Source: Tritrichomonas musculus
Lineage: Eukaryota > Parabasalia > Tritrichomonadida > Tritrichomonadidae
Assembly (NCBI GenBank): GCA_039105265.1
Contig: JAPFFF010000028.1
Location: forward strand, 1 to 64,000
Length of the DNA: 64,000 nucleotides
Reading direction: 5' to 3'
The position numbers and the translations under genes were made by a program. Under the pieces are notes generated by a model. The model saw only the letters and a program-made list of their open reading frames with translations. It did not search any database and was not told where the DNA came from. This document shows, in pieces, positions 33,025-40,651 of this stretch (within the stretch, counting starts at the first letter, position 1; each line of letters begins with the position of its first letter).

Positions 33025-33879
33025 ATGTCTAAACAAATAATGAAAGAAGTAGAGTCCTTAATCCAAAAGACAATGAAGAAGAACCAGAAAGAGATAGAGG
33101 CAGCATTGATGAAGCCATTACATCCTTCCTATCCTTTTAGTACGAATGGAATTTATTTTCTTATTGGTAAACCAGGTGCAGGTAAGAGTTATTGGTTGTG
33201 GAAACACATACTAATTACTGAACGTCTATTTAAGCATCCGTACTATCAAAAAATAATATTTTGCTCAAGTTCTGGAAAAGCAGACAAAACGGCTGAGGCA
33301 ATGAGTAAAGAGATAAAGACACCAATAGTATATCTTAATGAATCCCAATTGATGGATTACCTAAAGAAACACCTCAAAAGAAAAATAAAATATTATGCAA
33401 TGGTTAAACATGTATTATCAAAAATGAAGGAAACAAATGAAGAAATGCAGAGACTTATAAACAAGCACTCCCTCCAAGAAATAGATGATAGAATAGTATA
33501 TATAGCCAATAAGTTAGTAAAATACCAAACCTCTTCTTACCCATATAACACACTAATAATATTGGATGACTGTGCAGGAAGCGATTTGTTAACACATAAT
33601 AATACTGAATTCCTTAGACTATTAACCAAGACAAGACATTATAATATTACCTGCATCATGGCTATTCAGACAATCAGATTCGTACACATAAATGCAAAAA
33701 GATTGGCCACGGATATCATATGCTATAGTGGATACTCAGAAGAAGATTTTACTTCCTTGCTTCAACAAACAAATAACAACCTTAATATCAAGAAGACGGT
33801 AAAAGAATATTTACAGCATAGAGATCTTCATTCAAAATTTATTATGAACATAACCGCCAATAAATATTACTTTGACTGA
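33025..33879 (+). CDS. A32/FtsK-HerA-type DNA packaging ATPase (inner)
   Basis: A 284-aa P-loop ATPase of the kind that pumps DNA into capsids. Walker A is GKPGAGKS at residues 48-55, Walker B is LIILDDCAG with D181-D182, and a conserved TKTRHYNITCIMAIQTIR follows, a sensor-like stretch typical of the family. The length is usual for Polinton and virophage ATPases. It is very similar to the outer copy at 54906 over its whole length. Confidence 0.9.
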   Translation: MSKQIMKEVESLIQKTMKKNQKEIEAALMKPLHPSYPFSTNGIYFLIGKPGAGKSYWLWKHILITERLFKHPYYQKIIFCSSSGKADKTAEAMSKEIKTPIVYLNESQLMDYLKKHLKRKIKYYAMVKHVLSKMKETNEEMQRLINKHSLQEIDDRIVYIANKLVKYQTSSYPYNTLIILDDCAGSDLLTHNNTEFLRLLTKTRHYNITCIMAIQTIRFVHINAKRLATDIICYSGYSEEDFTSLLQQTNNNLNIKKTVKEYLQHRDLHSKFIMNITANKYYFD

Positions 33880-33891
33880 TATTAAAAGACA

Positions 33892-34578
33892 ATGGAAGCA
33901 GTTTCTGATACTGGAAGGATTGAACAACCAACACCTGAGCCAACACCGAAATCTGAAGGAATATCTGGACAAACCGGTCCAATGCCTCTCCAAAAATCTG
34001 AAGGAATATCTGGGAAAGTTGCACCAAATACCACCAATTCACAAGGATTAATTGGTAAATTTAGAAATTGGTATACAAATAGAAAAACACAAATTATAAA
34101 CAAAGCAAATGATATAATAGATAAAGGCATTAATACAGTAAAAGAGGGATATAAGAAAGGGACAGAGAAAGTAAATCAGGCTATAGAATGGGTTGATAAA
34201 AATAAGGAAGGATTAGCAAAAACGGCAGGATATGGATTTAAAGTAATTGGGCAAATGACAGGAGTTGATAATTTTAAAAATGCAGGGGATACATTAATTG
34301 AAGCTGGAAATGATATATCAAATAAAAGTGATAAAGATAAGTACTTTAAATATTTATTGGAAAAACAGGCCCAATTTTTTGGAAACAAATACATTACTCA
34401 ATCAAATTTCCCTCGTATTTATTATGGAAGGAAACCATCTGGGTATAAAATATATCAAAAAAGAAATAAATATATAGATGAAGAGGAAGCAAAAATAGCA
34501 AGATTGAAAAAGCAAATACAATACAATCAGAATAAAACCACTAAAAGTTCAAAGAAATCGAGAAAAACAAAGAAATGA
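33892..34578 (+). CDS. Hypothetical protein, 228 aa, between ATPase and capsid genes (inner)
   Basis: Not recognised. The N-terminus has two KSEGISG repeats in a proline/glycine-rich stretch; the middle (about 45-125) has glycine- and alanine-containing helices (GLIGKFRNWYTNRK, GLAKTAGYGFKVIGQMTGV); the tail is strongly basic (KKSRKTKK). The 132-aa protein in the same place in the outer element has the same overall character (GLAGKLADNATGIMKNQSGL). A small basic virion protein, for instance one that binds DNA or disrupts membranes as adenovirus pVI does, is a guess from position. Confidence 0.5.
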   Translation: MEAVSDTGRIEQPTPEPTPKSEGISGQTGPMPLQKSEGISGKVAPNTTNSQGLIGKFRNWYTNRKTQIINKANDIIDKGINTVKEGYKKGTEKVNQAIEWVDKNKEGLAKTAGYGFKVIGQMTGVDNFKNAGDTLIEAGNDISNKSDKDKYFKYLLEKQAQFFGNKYITQSNFPRIYYGRKPSGYKIYQKRNKYIDEEEAKIARLKKQIQYNQNKTTKSSKKSRKTKK

Positions 34579-34615
34579 AAACTCGTGCAAATATTAACAT
34601 TTTTTATCAATTTAA

Positions 34616-35158
34616 ATGAGCAAAAGAGTACCACAAAGTAAAAGATTGCAGGTAATACAAAAGTGGCTGAATGGACGAGAGGATCCAGAATATGAAGTAT
34701 TTCCTACAAAAAAAGAGGGTAAGTATATTGTTCGCCCACGTAAAGAACCTTTAACTAAAACAGAAACGATTGAAGAAAAAGCTGTTGGTCAGAATTCCGA
34801 CACACCAGAAGAACCAGCAGAAGAAAAGCCCATACCCAAAAAACCAATAATTGAAGAACAACCAAAAATATATAAACCAAAACAAGTATATGATCCAACA
34901 ATAAATATAGAAATACTAAACCAATTAAAGCTATTAGGCGAAGAGTTTAAAAACGAAAAGGCAAAGAAAGAACAGAAGAAAATGATAAAAGATGTAATAC
35001 AAAAACAAATGAGAAAACCATATTATCCACAATACATAAACGCCTTGAGTCAAGAGCCCAACAATTTTGAAGACGAATCAGAAGAGGAACCAATACCAGT
35101 AATCCCACCTCAACCTATTCGTAGAAGACGAAATAATATTTTCTCTGATATGATTTAA
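34616..35158 (+). CDS. Conserved Polinton protein, 180 aa (inner)
   Basis: A family shared with 56214 in the outer element but otherwise not recognised. Conserved parts are the basic start (SKRVPQSKRLQVIQKWLNGREDPEYEVFPTK), a helix DPTINIEILNQLKLLGEEFKNEKAKKEQKK, and the end RRRRNNIF. The middle is acidic and proline-rich. It sits just before the major capsid gene in both elements. A scaffolding or capsid-associated role is possible but unproven. Confidence 0.65.
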   Translation: MSKRVPQSKRLQVIQKWLNGREDPEYEVFPTKKEGKYIVRPRKEPLTKTETIEEKAVGQNSDTPEEPAEEKPIPKKPIIEEQPKIYKPKQVYDPTINIEILNQLKLLGEEFKNEKAKKEQKKMIKDVIQKQMRKPYYPQYINALSQEPNNFEDESEEEPIPVIPPQPIRRRRNNIFSDMI

Positions 35159-35190
35159 TTTGCTTTTGTTATTTTTCTCAAAAAGAAAAT

Positions 35191-36804
35191 ATGTTAAATC
35201 CAGAAATTGAACTAAGGACGTCAGCTGAAACATGTACCCAAATTGCTAGCTATTTTGATATTGTTGATAATTGTATAGCCTTATCAGATACCAACAAGCA
35301 ATACACAATTAGTCCACAAACATCATATTCTCCTTCACCTACAATTCATAAAGGTTCATATACAAGTGTAATTATATCACCTAACACCAATAATACCGCT
35401 GACATATATAATGGATTTATTAGAGCTGATATGGAGGTAAAGATTAAAGAAGCTGCTGGCAGTAAGATAACTGCAGCAGAAGGCGATGGATATCATTTTA
35501 ATAAAGTATGGTTTGGTTTCAAGGATGCTAGAGATGCTGTTGAGAAATATGAAATAGTAGCTAATGGTATCACTATCTATACCCAGAACTTTGGTTGTGA
35601 AGAATCGTTCTTAACTGCATGTTGTGCGAATGAAACAACAAAGAGAGCAGATGTATATTCAAAGGCTAGACATAAAGATATATGGAATGGTAAATCAGGC
35701 AGCAGAACAGGATTTATTGTTGATTTTGCACCAGGATGGGAAGACAAAAAATATAAAATTCACTTGAAGATTGATTTAAGAAGGTTCTTACCATTATCAA
35801 ATATTAAATACCTTCCAGCATTCGCAGGCAAAATTGAACTCCGATTATTCTTTTCATGTGCTGGTATGGTATGTTGTCCTATGGGTCCAGGAAAAGCGTT
35901 TGAATATGATCATATCGTCAATTCAAAATATAAATTAAATGAAATTACTAATGAATTTATCCCAATTGGTGAACCAATAACAATGTATACTGATAAACCA
36001 ACTGCTAAAGATGGAGTAACAGAACTTACAGTAGAAGATAAAACATTTCAGGAAGTTGATTACTCCGTTACTGAGTGTTCATCTATTATCCCTTGCTTTG
36101 GTATAGAGGATAATATTTACTCTAGTCTAGTACAACGATATGCAGACCCAACTCATCCACTAACATTTCCAACCCAAACGATATCTATTTACACTACTAC
36201 TACTCCATTAAATAATCCGAATGACAAGACTACTTGCACAATTACTCCTCGCTTTGTTGACTCAATTTACTTATTATTTCCTGTGAAGCATACTCATCAT
36301 ACATACTTTAAGAATCCTAACTTTAAGTCCTTCCAATTAAACTGTGGAGGTTACGGTAACATTCCTGCAAAGCCATTTGGCACTACAGATGAATACCCAG
36401 AGTTCTTAGAATATTGTCAGAACGCAATGAACGTGAATGGAGGACAAAGTGGTTTTAATAAGGAAGTGGTAAACAGTTTAACTCATTGTGATAGAGATAA
36501 GACTACTAATAAACCTAAATTTGGTTATTCGAAGGGAATTTATTCAAATGACAAGAGTAGTTTCTTTATCGGATTACCTACAGAAACTGATAATACATAT
36601 CAACAAGGATTAACCTCTTTGTCACCTATTAATTTTGAAATAAATGTAACACAAGAAACTGGTGACAATACATATGCAAAAGCTACTCAAACCCCACCTT
36701 TAATTTGTCTCTTGTTTGATTCATCTATATCTATCTTAGTTCAACCAAATGGTATGCCACCTTTAGTTCGCTTGGGCAATTATGATCTGACCTCAAGGGA
36801 TTAA
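35191..36804 (+). CDS. Major capsid protein, double jelly-roll (inner)
   Basis: A 537-aa protein strongly related to the 558-aa protein at 56717. The beta-rich sequence and conserved blocks (DIYNGFIRADMEV, NKVWFGFKDARDAVEKYEIVANGITIYTQNFGCEESFL, KIDLRRFLPLSNIKYLPAFAGKIELRLFFS, CGGYGNIPAK) fit a Polinton double jelly-roll capsid protein in which LRRFLPLS...KIELRL is one strand-rich core. It follows the ATPase at the usual distance. The ATG at 35191 follows a T-rich TTTTTCTCAAAAAG leader. The assignment rests on position, length and pattern; a profile search would settle it. Confidence 0.75.
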   Translation: MLNPEIELRTSAETCTQIASYFDIVDNCIALSDTNKQYTISPQTSYSPSPTIHKGSYTSVIISPNTNNTADIYNGFIRADMEVKIKEAAGSKITAAEGDGYHFNKVWFGFKDARDAVEKYEIVANGITIYTQNFGCEESFLTACCANETTKRADVYSKARHKDIWNGKSGSRTGFIVDFAPGWEDKKYKIHLKIDLRRFLPLSNIKYLPAFAGKIELRLFFSCAGMVCCPMGPGKAFEYDHIVNSKYKLNEITNEFIPIGEPITMYTDKPTAKDGVTELTVEDKTFQEVDYSVTECSSIIPCFGIEDNIYSSLVQRYADPTHPLTFPTQTISIYTTTTPLNNPNDKTTCTITPRFVDSIYLLFPVKHTHHTYFKNPNFKSFQLNCGGYGNIPAKPFGTTDEYPEFLEYCQNAMNVNGGQSGFNKEVVNSLTHCDRDKTTNKPKFGYSKGIYSNDKSSFFIGLPTETDNTYQQGLTSLSPINFEINVTQETGDNTYAKATQTPPLICLLFDSSISILVQPNGMPPLVRLGNYDLTSRD

Positions 36805-36873
36805 GTAACAAAAATAATTGCGTCTTTCTATTTTAATTATATTTTTTTTATTATCACTATACATAAATACAAA

Positions 36874-37491
36874 ATGACAGAACAACAAGCAATCGAATTT
36901 GTTACACTGAACGAATATCCGGACTATGAAATACTGAATGATTTTCCTTACACTATTAGAAGAAAAGATAATAAATATGTTGTAAAAGAGACAATTAATA
37001 AAAGTAATGGTTACCCAAGTGTAAATCTTAATGGAAACAAAATAGATAAGCATAGGATTATAGCCAAACAGTTCATATCAAATGACGACCCAGAACATAA
37101 AACACAAGTGGATCATATATCAAAAGACAGAACGGATTATCATTTATCGAATCTTCGTTGGGTTTCAGCAAGTGAAAATAACAGAAATGCTTCATCAAGA
37201 AATGGTGTTAAATACGAGTTTGTTGACGATATACCAGATGATGCTATAGTTATCACGCATTATGACATGAAAAAGGAAAGAAGAGTATTTGCTGAAAAAG
37301 AATATTATTACTATTATAATGAAGAAACTGAAGAAGATATCTTCTACCAAAGGATAACTGATGATGTTTATAGAGTTATGCATATTAATACAGCTAAAGG
37401 AGGACGTAAATTCATTGTGACAAGAGACATAAATAATAAAAAGACTACTTTTTATATACATATTTTCAAACAACAATACGGATTAGACTAA
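36874..37491 (+). CDS. HNH homing-type endonuclease (inner)
   Basis: A 205-aa protein. Residues 12-100 match the outer HNH protein at 25808: NUMOD4-like YPDYEILNDFPYTIRRKDNK, then TQVDHISKDRTDYHLSNLRWVSASENN with H81 as candidate catalytic histidine. It has an additional C-terminal region of about 100 residues, tyrosine- and acid-rich, that I do not recognise. It lies between the capsid gene and a 149-aa gene, a place that has no counterpart in the outer element, which supports independent movement of HNH genes. Confidence 0.8.
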   Translation: MTEQQAIEFVTLNEYPDYEILNDFPYTIRRKDNKYVVKETINKSNGYPSVNLNGNKIDKHRIIAKQFISNDDPEHKTQVDHISKDRTDYHLSNLRWVSASENNRNASSRNGVKYEFVDDIPDDAIVITHYDMKKERRVFAEKEYYYYYNEETEEDIFYQRITDDVYRVMHINTAKGGRKFIVTRDINNKKTTFYIHIFKQQYGLD

Positions 37492-37527
37492 AAAAATTTT
37501 ATTTATATTTTTTTATTTCCATACAAA

Positions 37528-37977
37528 ATGGAGCAACAATTCAAGGTATATGATTACATCAATAATGTTATTTCCCTCGCTGATAACCCAGAAGATTTTA
37601 AGGAAAGTAATTTCGCTATCCTTTGTGATCGATATCCAATTCAACTTTCAAAAAATAAATATTTAGCAAAAGTCATCTACATATCAATTAAGGCGGACAA
37701 GAACGTATGGAGGATATATCCGGACAAGATTAAAGAATATGATATAGAACACATAGTATTAAATACTAACTCAAGAAGGAAAATTAATTATAAAATGAAT
37801 GAGTTTTTTGTTAATGGTTCAAATAAGGAACAAAATTATGGGGAATACAGTTATTACAATTATTCGATAGAATTAGCATCCAAAAAGACTAAAACAATGA
37901 TAGAGGAATTACGTAAGAAATATGAATTAAATACACCTGAACTATTTATCGGTCTCCATCAAGAGCTAGTTCTGTAA
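37528..37977 (+). CDS. Hypothetical protein, 149 aa (inner)
   Basis: Not recognised. It has a mixed alpha/beta appearance with a hydrophobic ILCDRYPIQLSKNKYLAKVIYISI stretch and a helical, charged C-terminus. It lies 36 bp after the HNH gene on the same strand and is absent from the outer element, so it may have come in together with that gene. A hairpin and T-run follow its stop. Confidence 0.5.
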   Translation: MEQQFKVYDYINNVISLADNPEDFKESNFAILCDRYPIQLSKNKYLAKVIYISIKADKNVWRIYPDKIKEYDIEHIVLNTNSRRKINYKMNEFFVNGSNKEQNYGEYSYYNYSIELASKKTKTMIEELRKKYELNTPELFIGLHQELVL

Positions 37978-37980
37978 GTC

Positions 37981-38013
37981 ATTGGTCGGAATCTCGACTG
38001 ACCAATTTTTTTT
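37981..38013 (+). terminator. Hairpin followed by a T-run
   Basis: ATTGGTC (37981-37987) and GACCAAT (38000-38006) form a perfect 7-bp stem with a 12-base loop, followed by about nine T. It stands four bases after the stop of the 149-aa gene and just before the next ATG. It looks like a terminator or RNA-end signal, but in a eukaryote the meaning is uncertain. Confidence 0.4.
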
Positions 38014-38022
38014 GAAAAAGAA

Positions 38023-38451
38023 ATGAATAAGTACAGAAATCCAAATTCTACTACAGTTGGAGCAGAGGGGACAATGTTTAATGAAGGAACTAAGACTGAG
38101 AAGACAATAGAGTTTAATCACTTTGGCATATTTTCTAATGACAATACTTACGCAGTTACGTTTAACCCAAGAATTAATAGACCACCAACAAAGTATATGG
38201 AAAACAAACCAGTCAAACCACCAAAGAGTAATCAACATAAAACAAGACCATTACACGAACCACCTGTTAGCATTACAGATGGAGGGTATTATTTAAAGAA
38301 AGATAAAGCACCCAAAGCTCCTATTCTTCCTCCATACTTAAAGAAACCAGAGAAATTAGGAGAAATACAAGGTAGAGCGGATGAAAGAAATAAAGGAAGG
38401 ATTGGATACTTTAAACCAATTAATGTTAAGCAAGCTAATATTCATTACTGA
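38023..38451 (+). CDS. Conserved Polinton protein, 142 aa (inner)
   Basis: Related over its whole length to 58416 in the outer element, otherwise not recognised. Conserved blocks are HFGIFSNDNTYAVTFNP, ENKPVKPPKSNQH, LHEPPVS and PPYLKKPEKL. The protein is proline- and lysine-rich and probably extended. In both elements it follows the capsid module, so it may be a minor virion component. Confidence 0.65.
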   Translation: MNKYRNPNSTTVGAEGTMFNEGTKTEKTIEFNHFGIFSNDNTYAVTFNPRINRPPTKYMENKPVKPPKSNQHKTRPLHEPPVSITDGGYYLKKDKAPKAPILPPYLKKPEKLGEIQGRADERNKGRIGYFKPINVKQANIHY

Positions 38452-39006
38452 TTGATTATCAACTTTTTTTCGAAAGGAAATGATAAAGAAGAGAACTCAA
38501 GCAATGGTGTGCAGGCGAACGTTTCATTAGAACCTCAAGCAGCAGCACAGTCAACAAGCAATATAAATAATAATATTATTATAAACAAAAGGGATGATGG
38601 AAAAGAAGAAATTGTTATCACTCGTAATGTTGAATTAGAAGAGAATCAAGAAGAAGAAGCAAAGGATGTTAAGTACGTGATACTTGAAACGTATGCAAAA
38701 ATATTGTTAGACCAGGACAAAGCATTATTATCCAACTTAATATCAAAGAATTGTATAATTGTCCCTGTTACTGCCTTATCTAATATAATTAAAACAATTA
38801 TTAAGGCGGAGGTGGTAGAAATAAGTCTTGATGAGGATGTAGGCTGTTGTGCAGGGAAAGCTAATCCAATACGTAAGATAGATTCCATTAAGATAGTAAA
38901 TGATAATGGAGAAGTATGTACTGATTTCAAACAAGTATATAACAAAGAATATAATGAACTAGTTAACAAATATCATCTGTGTCTTAAGTATGCAGTTAAT
39001 ATGTAA
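38452..39006 (+). CDS. Conserved Polinton protein, 184-codon frame (inner)
   Basis: Related to 59369 in the outer element. Shared parts are SLEPQAAAQSTSNINNNIII, NKRDDGKEEIVITR, VILETYAKILLDQDKALLSNLI and DEDVGCCAGKANPIRKI. The N-terminal half is low in complexity and the C-terminal half looks folded, with a conserved CC pair. The start of the gene is uncertain and this copy may be damaged. The function is unknown; the order relative to the 142-aa gene is kept in both elements. Confidence 0.55.
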   Translation: MIINFFSKGNDKEENSSNGVQANVSLEPQAAAQSTSNINNNIIINKRDDGKEEIVITRNVELEENQEEEAKDVKYVILETYAKILLDQDKALLSNLISKNCIIVPVTALSNIIKTIIKAEVVEISLDEDVGCCAGKANPIRKIDSIKIVNDNGEVCTDFKQVYNKEYNELVNKYHLCLKYAVNM

Positions 39007-39018
39007 TTATTATTTGTT

Positions 39019-39038
39019 TTTTTATTTTTATCAAAATG
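39019..39038 (+). promoter_or_regulatory. T-rich TCA leader before the inner bZIP-like gene
   Basis: A T-run, then TATCAAAATG at 39029-39038; almost the same as the outer examples, so the motif is shared by the two elements. Confidence 0.45.
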
Positions 39039-39317
39039 ACGAGTAAAATAGATCTAAACCAATTCAAGAAAACAGAAGTAATAAAGAAATTGTCCAAATC
39101 GAAGTCAAGTGAGAATCTGACGTCAATGGATACCCCGAAAAGAGGTAGGAAGAGTAAATATAATACCCCTGAAGAAAGACTTGAAGCCAGACGACAACAA
39201 CAAAAAGAATATAGACAAAGAAAGAAGCAAGAGTTAGAGGAATTGAAGAAAATTGCTCAATTCGCTGCGAGCACTCGCGAAGCTCAAATGGTTACTGCTG
39301 AGAAGAAAGAAGCATGA
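39036..39317 (+). CDS. Small basic AT-hook/bZIP-like protein (inner)
   Basis: A 93-aa protein with a PKRGRKSKY AT-hook-like motif (about 34-42) followed by a long basic helix (EERLEARRQQQKEYRQRKKQELEELKKI) that resembles the basic region and first heptads of a bZIP. It is likely a DNA-binding protein. A clear relative is at 62477 in the outer element, where it lies beyond the helicase gene. The leader is TTTTTATCAAAATG. Confidence 0.65.
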   Translation: MTSKIDLNQFKKTEVIKKLSKSKSSENLTSMDTPKRGRKSKYNTPEERLEARRQQQKEYRQRKKQELEELKKIAQFAASTREAQMVTAEKKEA

Positions 39318-39322
39318 AAACA

Positions 39323-39483
39323 AAAAATCTTCATCTTATTTTTGGTTTGGGTGAACAGGTGAACTGTCACCACATTTTTGTCACCTTCAGAGTCATCTGA
39401 TAAACAAAAATATAAGATGATTTTTTAGTATTTTTGATCATTAGGTGAAGAGGTGAATTGTCACCACATTTTTGTCACCTTCA
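39323..39483. repeat. Left flanking repeat block of the 350-aa gene
   Basis: Positions 39323-39346 are a perfect 24-bp inverted copy of 40628-40651. Within the block two 33-bp direct repeats (39357-39389 and 39451-39483) differ at one base; each contains the near-palindrome GGTGAA[C/T]TGTCACC. A partly inverted copy of the 24-mer lies at 39404-39425. The second 33-bp repeat overlaps the stop codon of the 350-aa gene. Confidence 0.85.
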
Positions 39484-40533
39484 CACTCTATTCACATATT
39501 GTGTCCTATGAACGTTTGTTATCTTCCATTTGCCTGTCTGTTCGAGTCTATCTGTTAATTCAGCAAAGGTTAATTTTTGTCCAAACTCTTTGGCATATCT
39601 CTGCTGAACATCCTTTAACAATAATCTATCAATGCTTGGATAATTGTTCTGCATAAACTTGGCTAAATCGTAATCAGACTCATCAAACTGCCTATCGATT
39701 TCTTCCTGTTCAGCTCTCATACGTTGAACTTCACGCAAAGTATATTCATATAATCTCTGTTTGGCCTCACACTTGCTGCAACGTTTATTGGAACTTGAAT
39801 TGATATTAAATATTTTAGTATTAATCCTCGTAATACAGCATCTAAGCTTCAATAAGGTATTGTAATCAATATGAAATTCATTAACCTTACTTCTTAAGCT
39901 CTCATGATTATTATTGTTTTCCATATCATACCAGTAATAACAGAATACATCATATATACAGTTAGCGTATCTTTCAATAAACTCTTTATATTTCTCAAAG
40001 TCTTCACTCTCCAAAAGTTCACTTGTACTCATCACTACTTTATCGCACTTCTCATTCATAGCATTGTGGTCACAATAATAACCAACAAACTGTACATTCA
40101 TTTTACGTAGAAACTTCTTAAGTTCTGCACTATCTGTCTTTAATACTTCTATTTCATTAAATATTGGTTCAAATGGTTTTGTCTGTGATATTGGCATTAT
40201 CTTTGGAAGACTTGAAATCATAGTGAAAACGTCTTTGATATATTTATTGTTGTGCTCAAACTTAACATCATAAGCATCAGGATTATAGTTATTGGTTAGC
40301 AAATCCCTCATAATCATTCTCTTTGTGTTTAATTCCTTCTCACAACTAACTTCCACAAGAGGCTTAATAGGGTTTCCATGAATATCATAATACTTATCAA
40401 CTTTCCCATTTACATCAGATATTGGTTTAGGTATTAGGTCAACAAGATATTCATTAACATTGAAGTCTCTCGCGTTCTCCGAGTGTCGAACGAGGCAGGA
40501 GGGTTCAGCTTGTGTATTTGTTTGCGCTATCAT
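39481..40533 (-). CDS. Hypothetical protein, 350 aa, flanked by inverted repeats (inner)
   Basis: Not recognised as a whole. It has a CSKCEAKQR motif (CxxC) near 255 and a helix-rich C-terminal 65 residues (FMQNNYPSIDRLLLKDVQQRYAKEFGQKLTFAELTDRL, split here by me only for description) that look like a winged helix of the type at the C-terminus of helicase-primases. It is transcribed toward the bZIP-like gene and lies between two inverted repeat blocks, as if carried by its own cassette. No counterpart is seen in the outer element, unless the small protein at 63126 shares its last domain. Confidence 0.65.
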   Translation of the reverse strand: MIAQTNTQAEPSCLVRHSENARDFNVNEYLVDLIPKPISDVNGKVDKYYDIHGNPIKPLVEVSCEKELNTKRMIMRDLLTNNYNPDAYDVKFEHNNKYIKDVFTMISSLPKIMPISQTKPFEPIFNEIEVLKTDSAELKKFLRKMNVQFVGYYCDHNAMNEKCDKVVMSTSELLESEDFEKYKEFIERYANCIYDVFCYYWYDMENNNNHESLRSKVNEFHIDYNTLLKLRCCITRINTKIFNINSSSNKRCSKCEAKQRLYEYTLREVQRMRAEQEEIDRQFDESDYDLAKFMQNNYPSIDRLLLKDVQQRYAKEFGQKLTFAELTDRLEQTGKWKITNVHRTQYVNRV

Positions 40534-40575
40534 TAGGTTTATGTAAATGGAAGATAAAAATTAACTAAAAAAATA

Positions 40576-40651
40576 AAGGTGACAAAAAATAGGTGACAAT
40601 TCACCTCTTCACCTTTTGATCATGAAAACCAAAAATAAGATGAAGATTTTT
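40576..40651. repeat. Right flanking repeat block of the 350-aa gene
   Basis: An inverted counterpart of the block at 39323-39483: GGTGACAATTCACC (40592-40605), the reverse of the left near-palindrome, then the 24-bp perfect inverted match at 40628-40651. It reaches into the stop codon of the polymerase gene. Confidence 0.85.
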
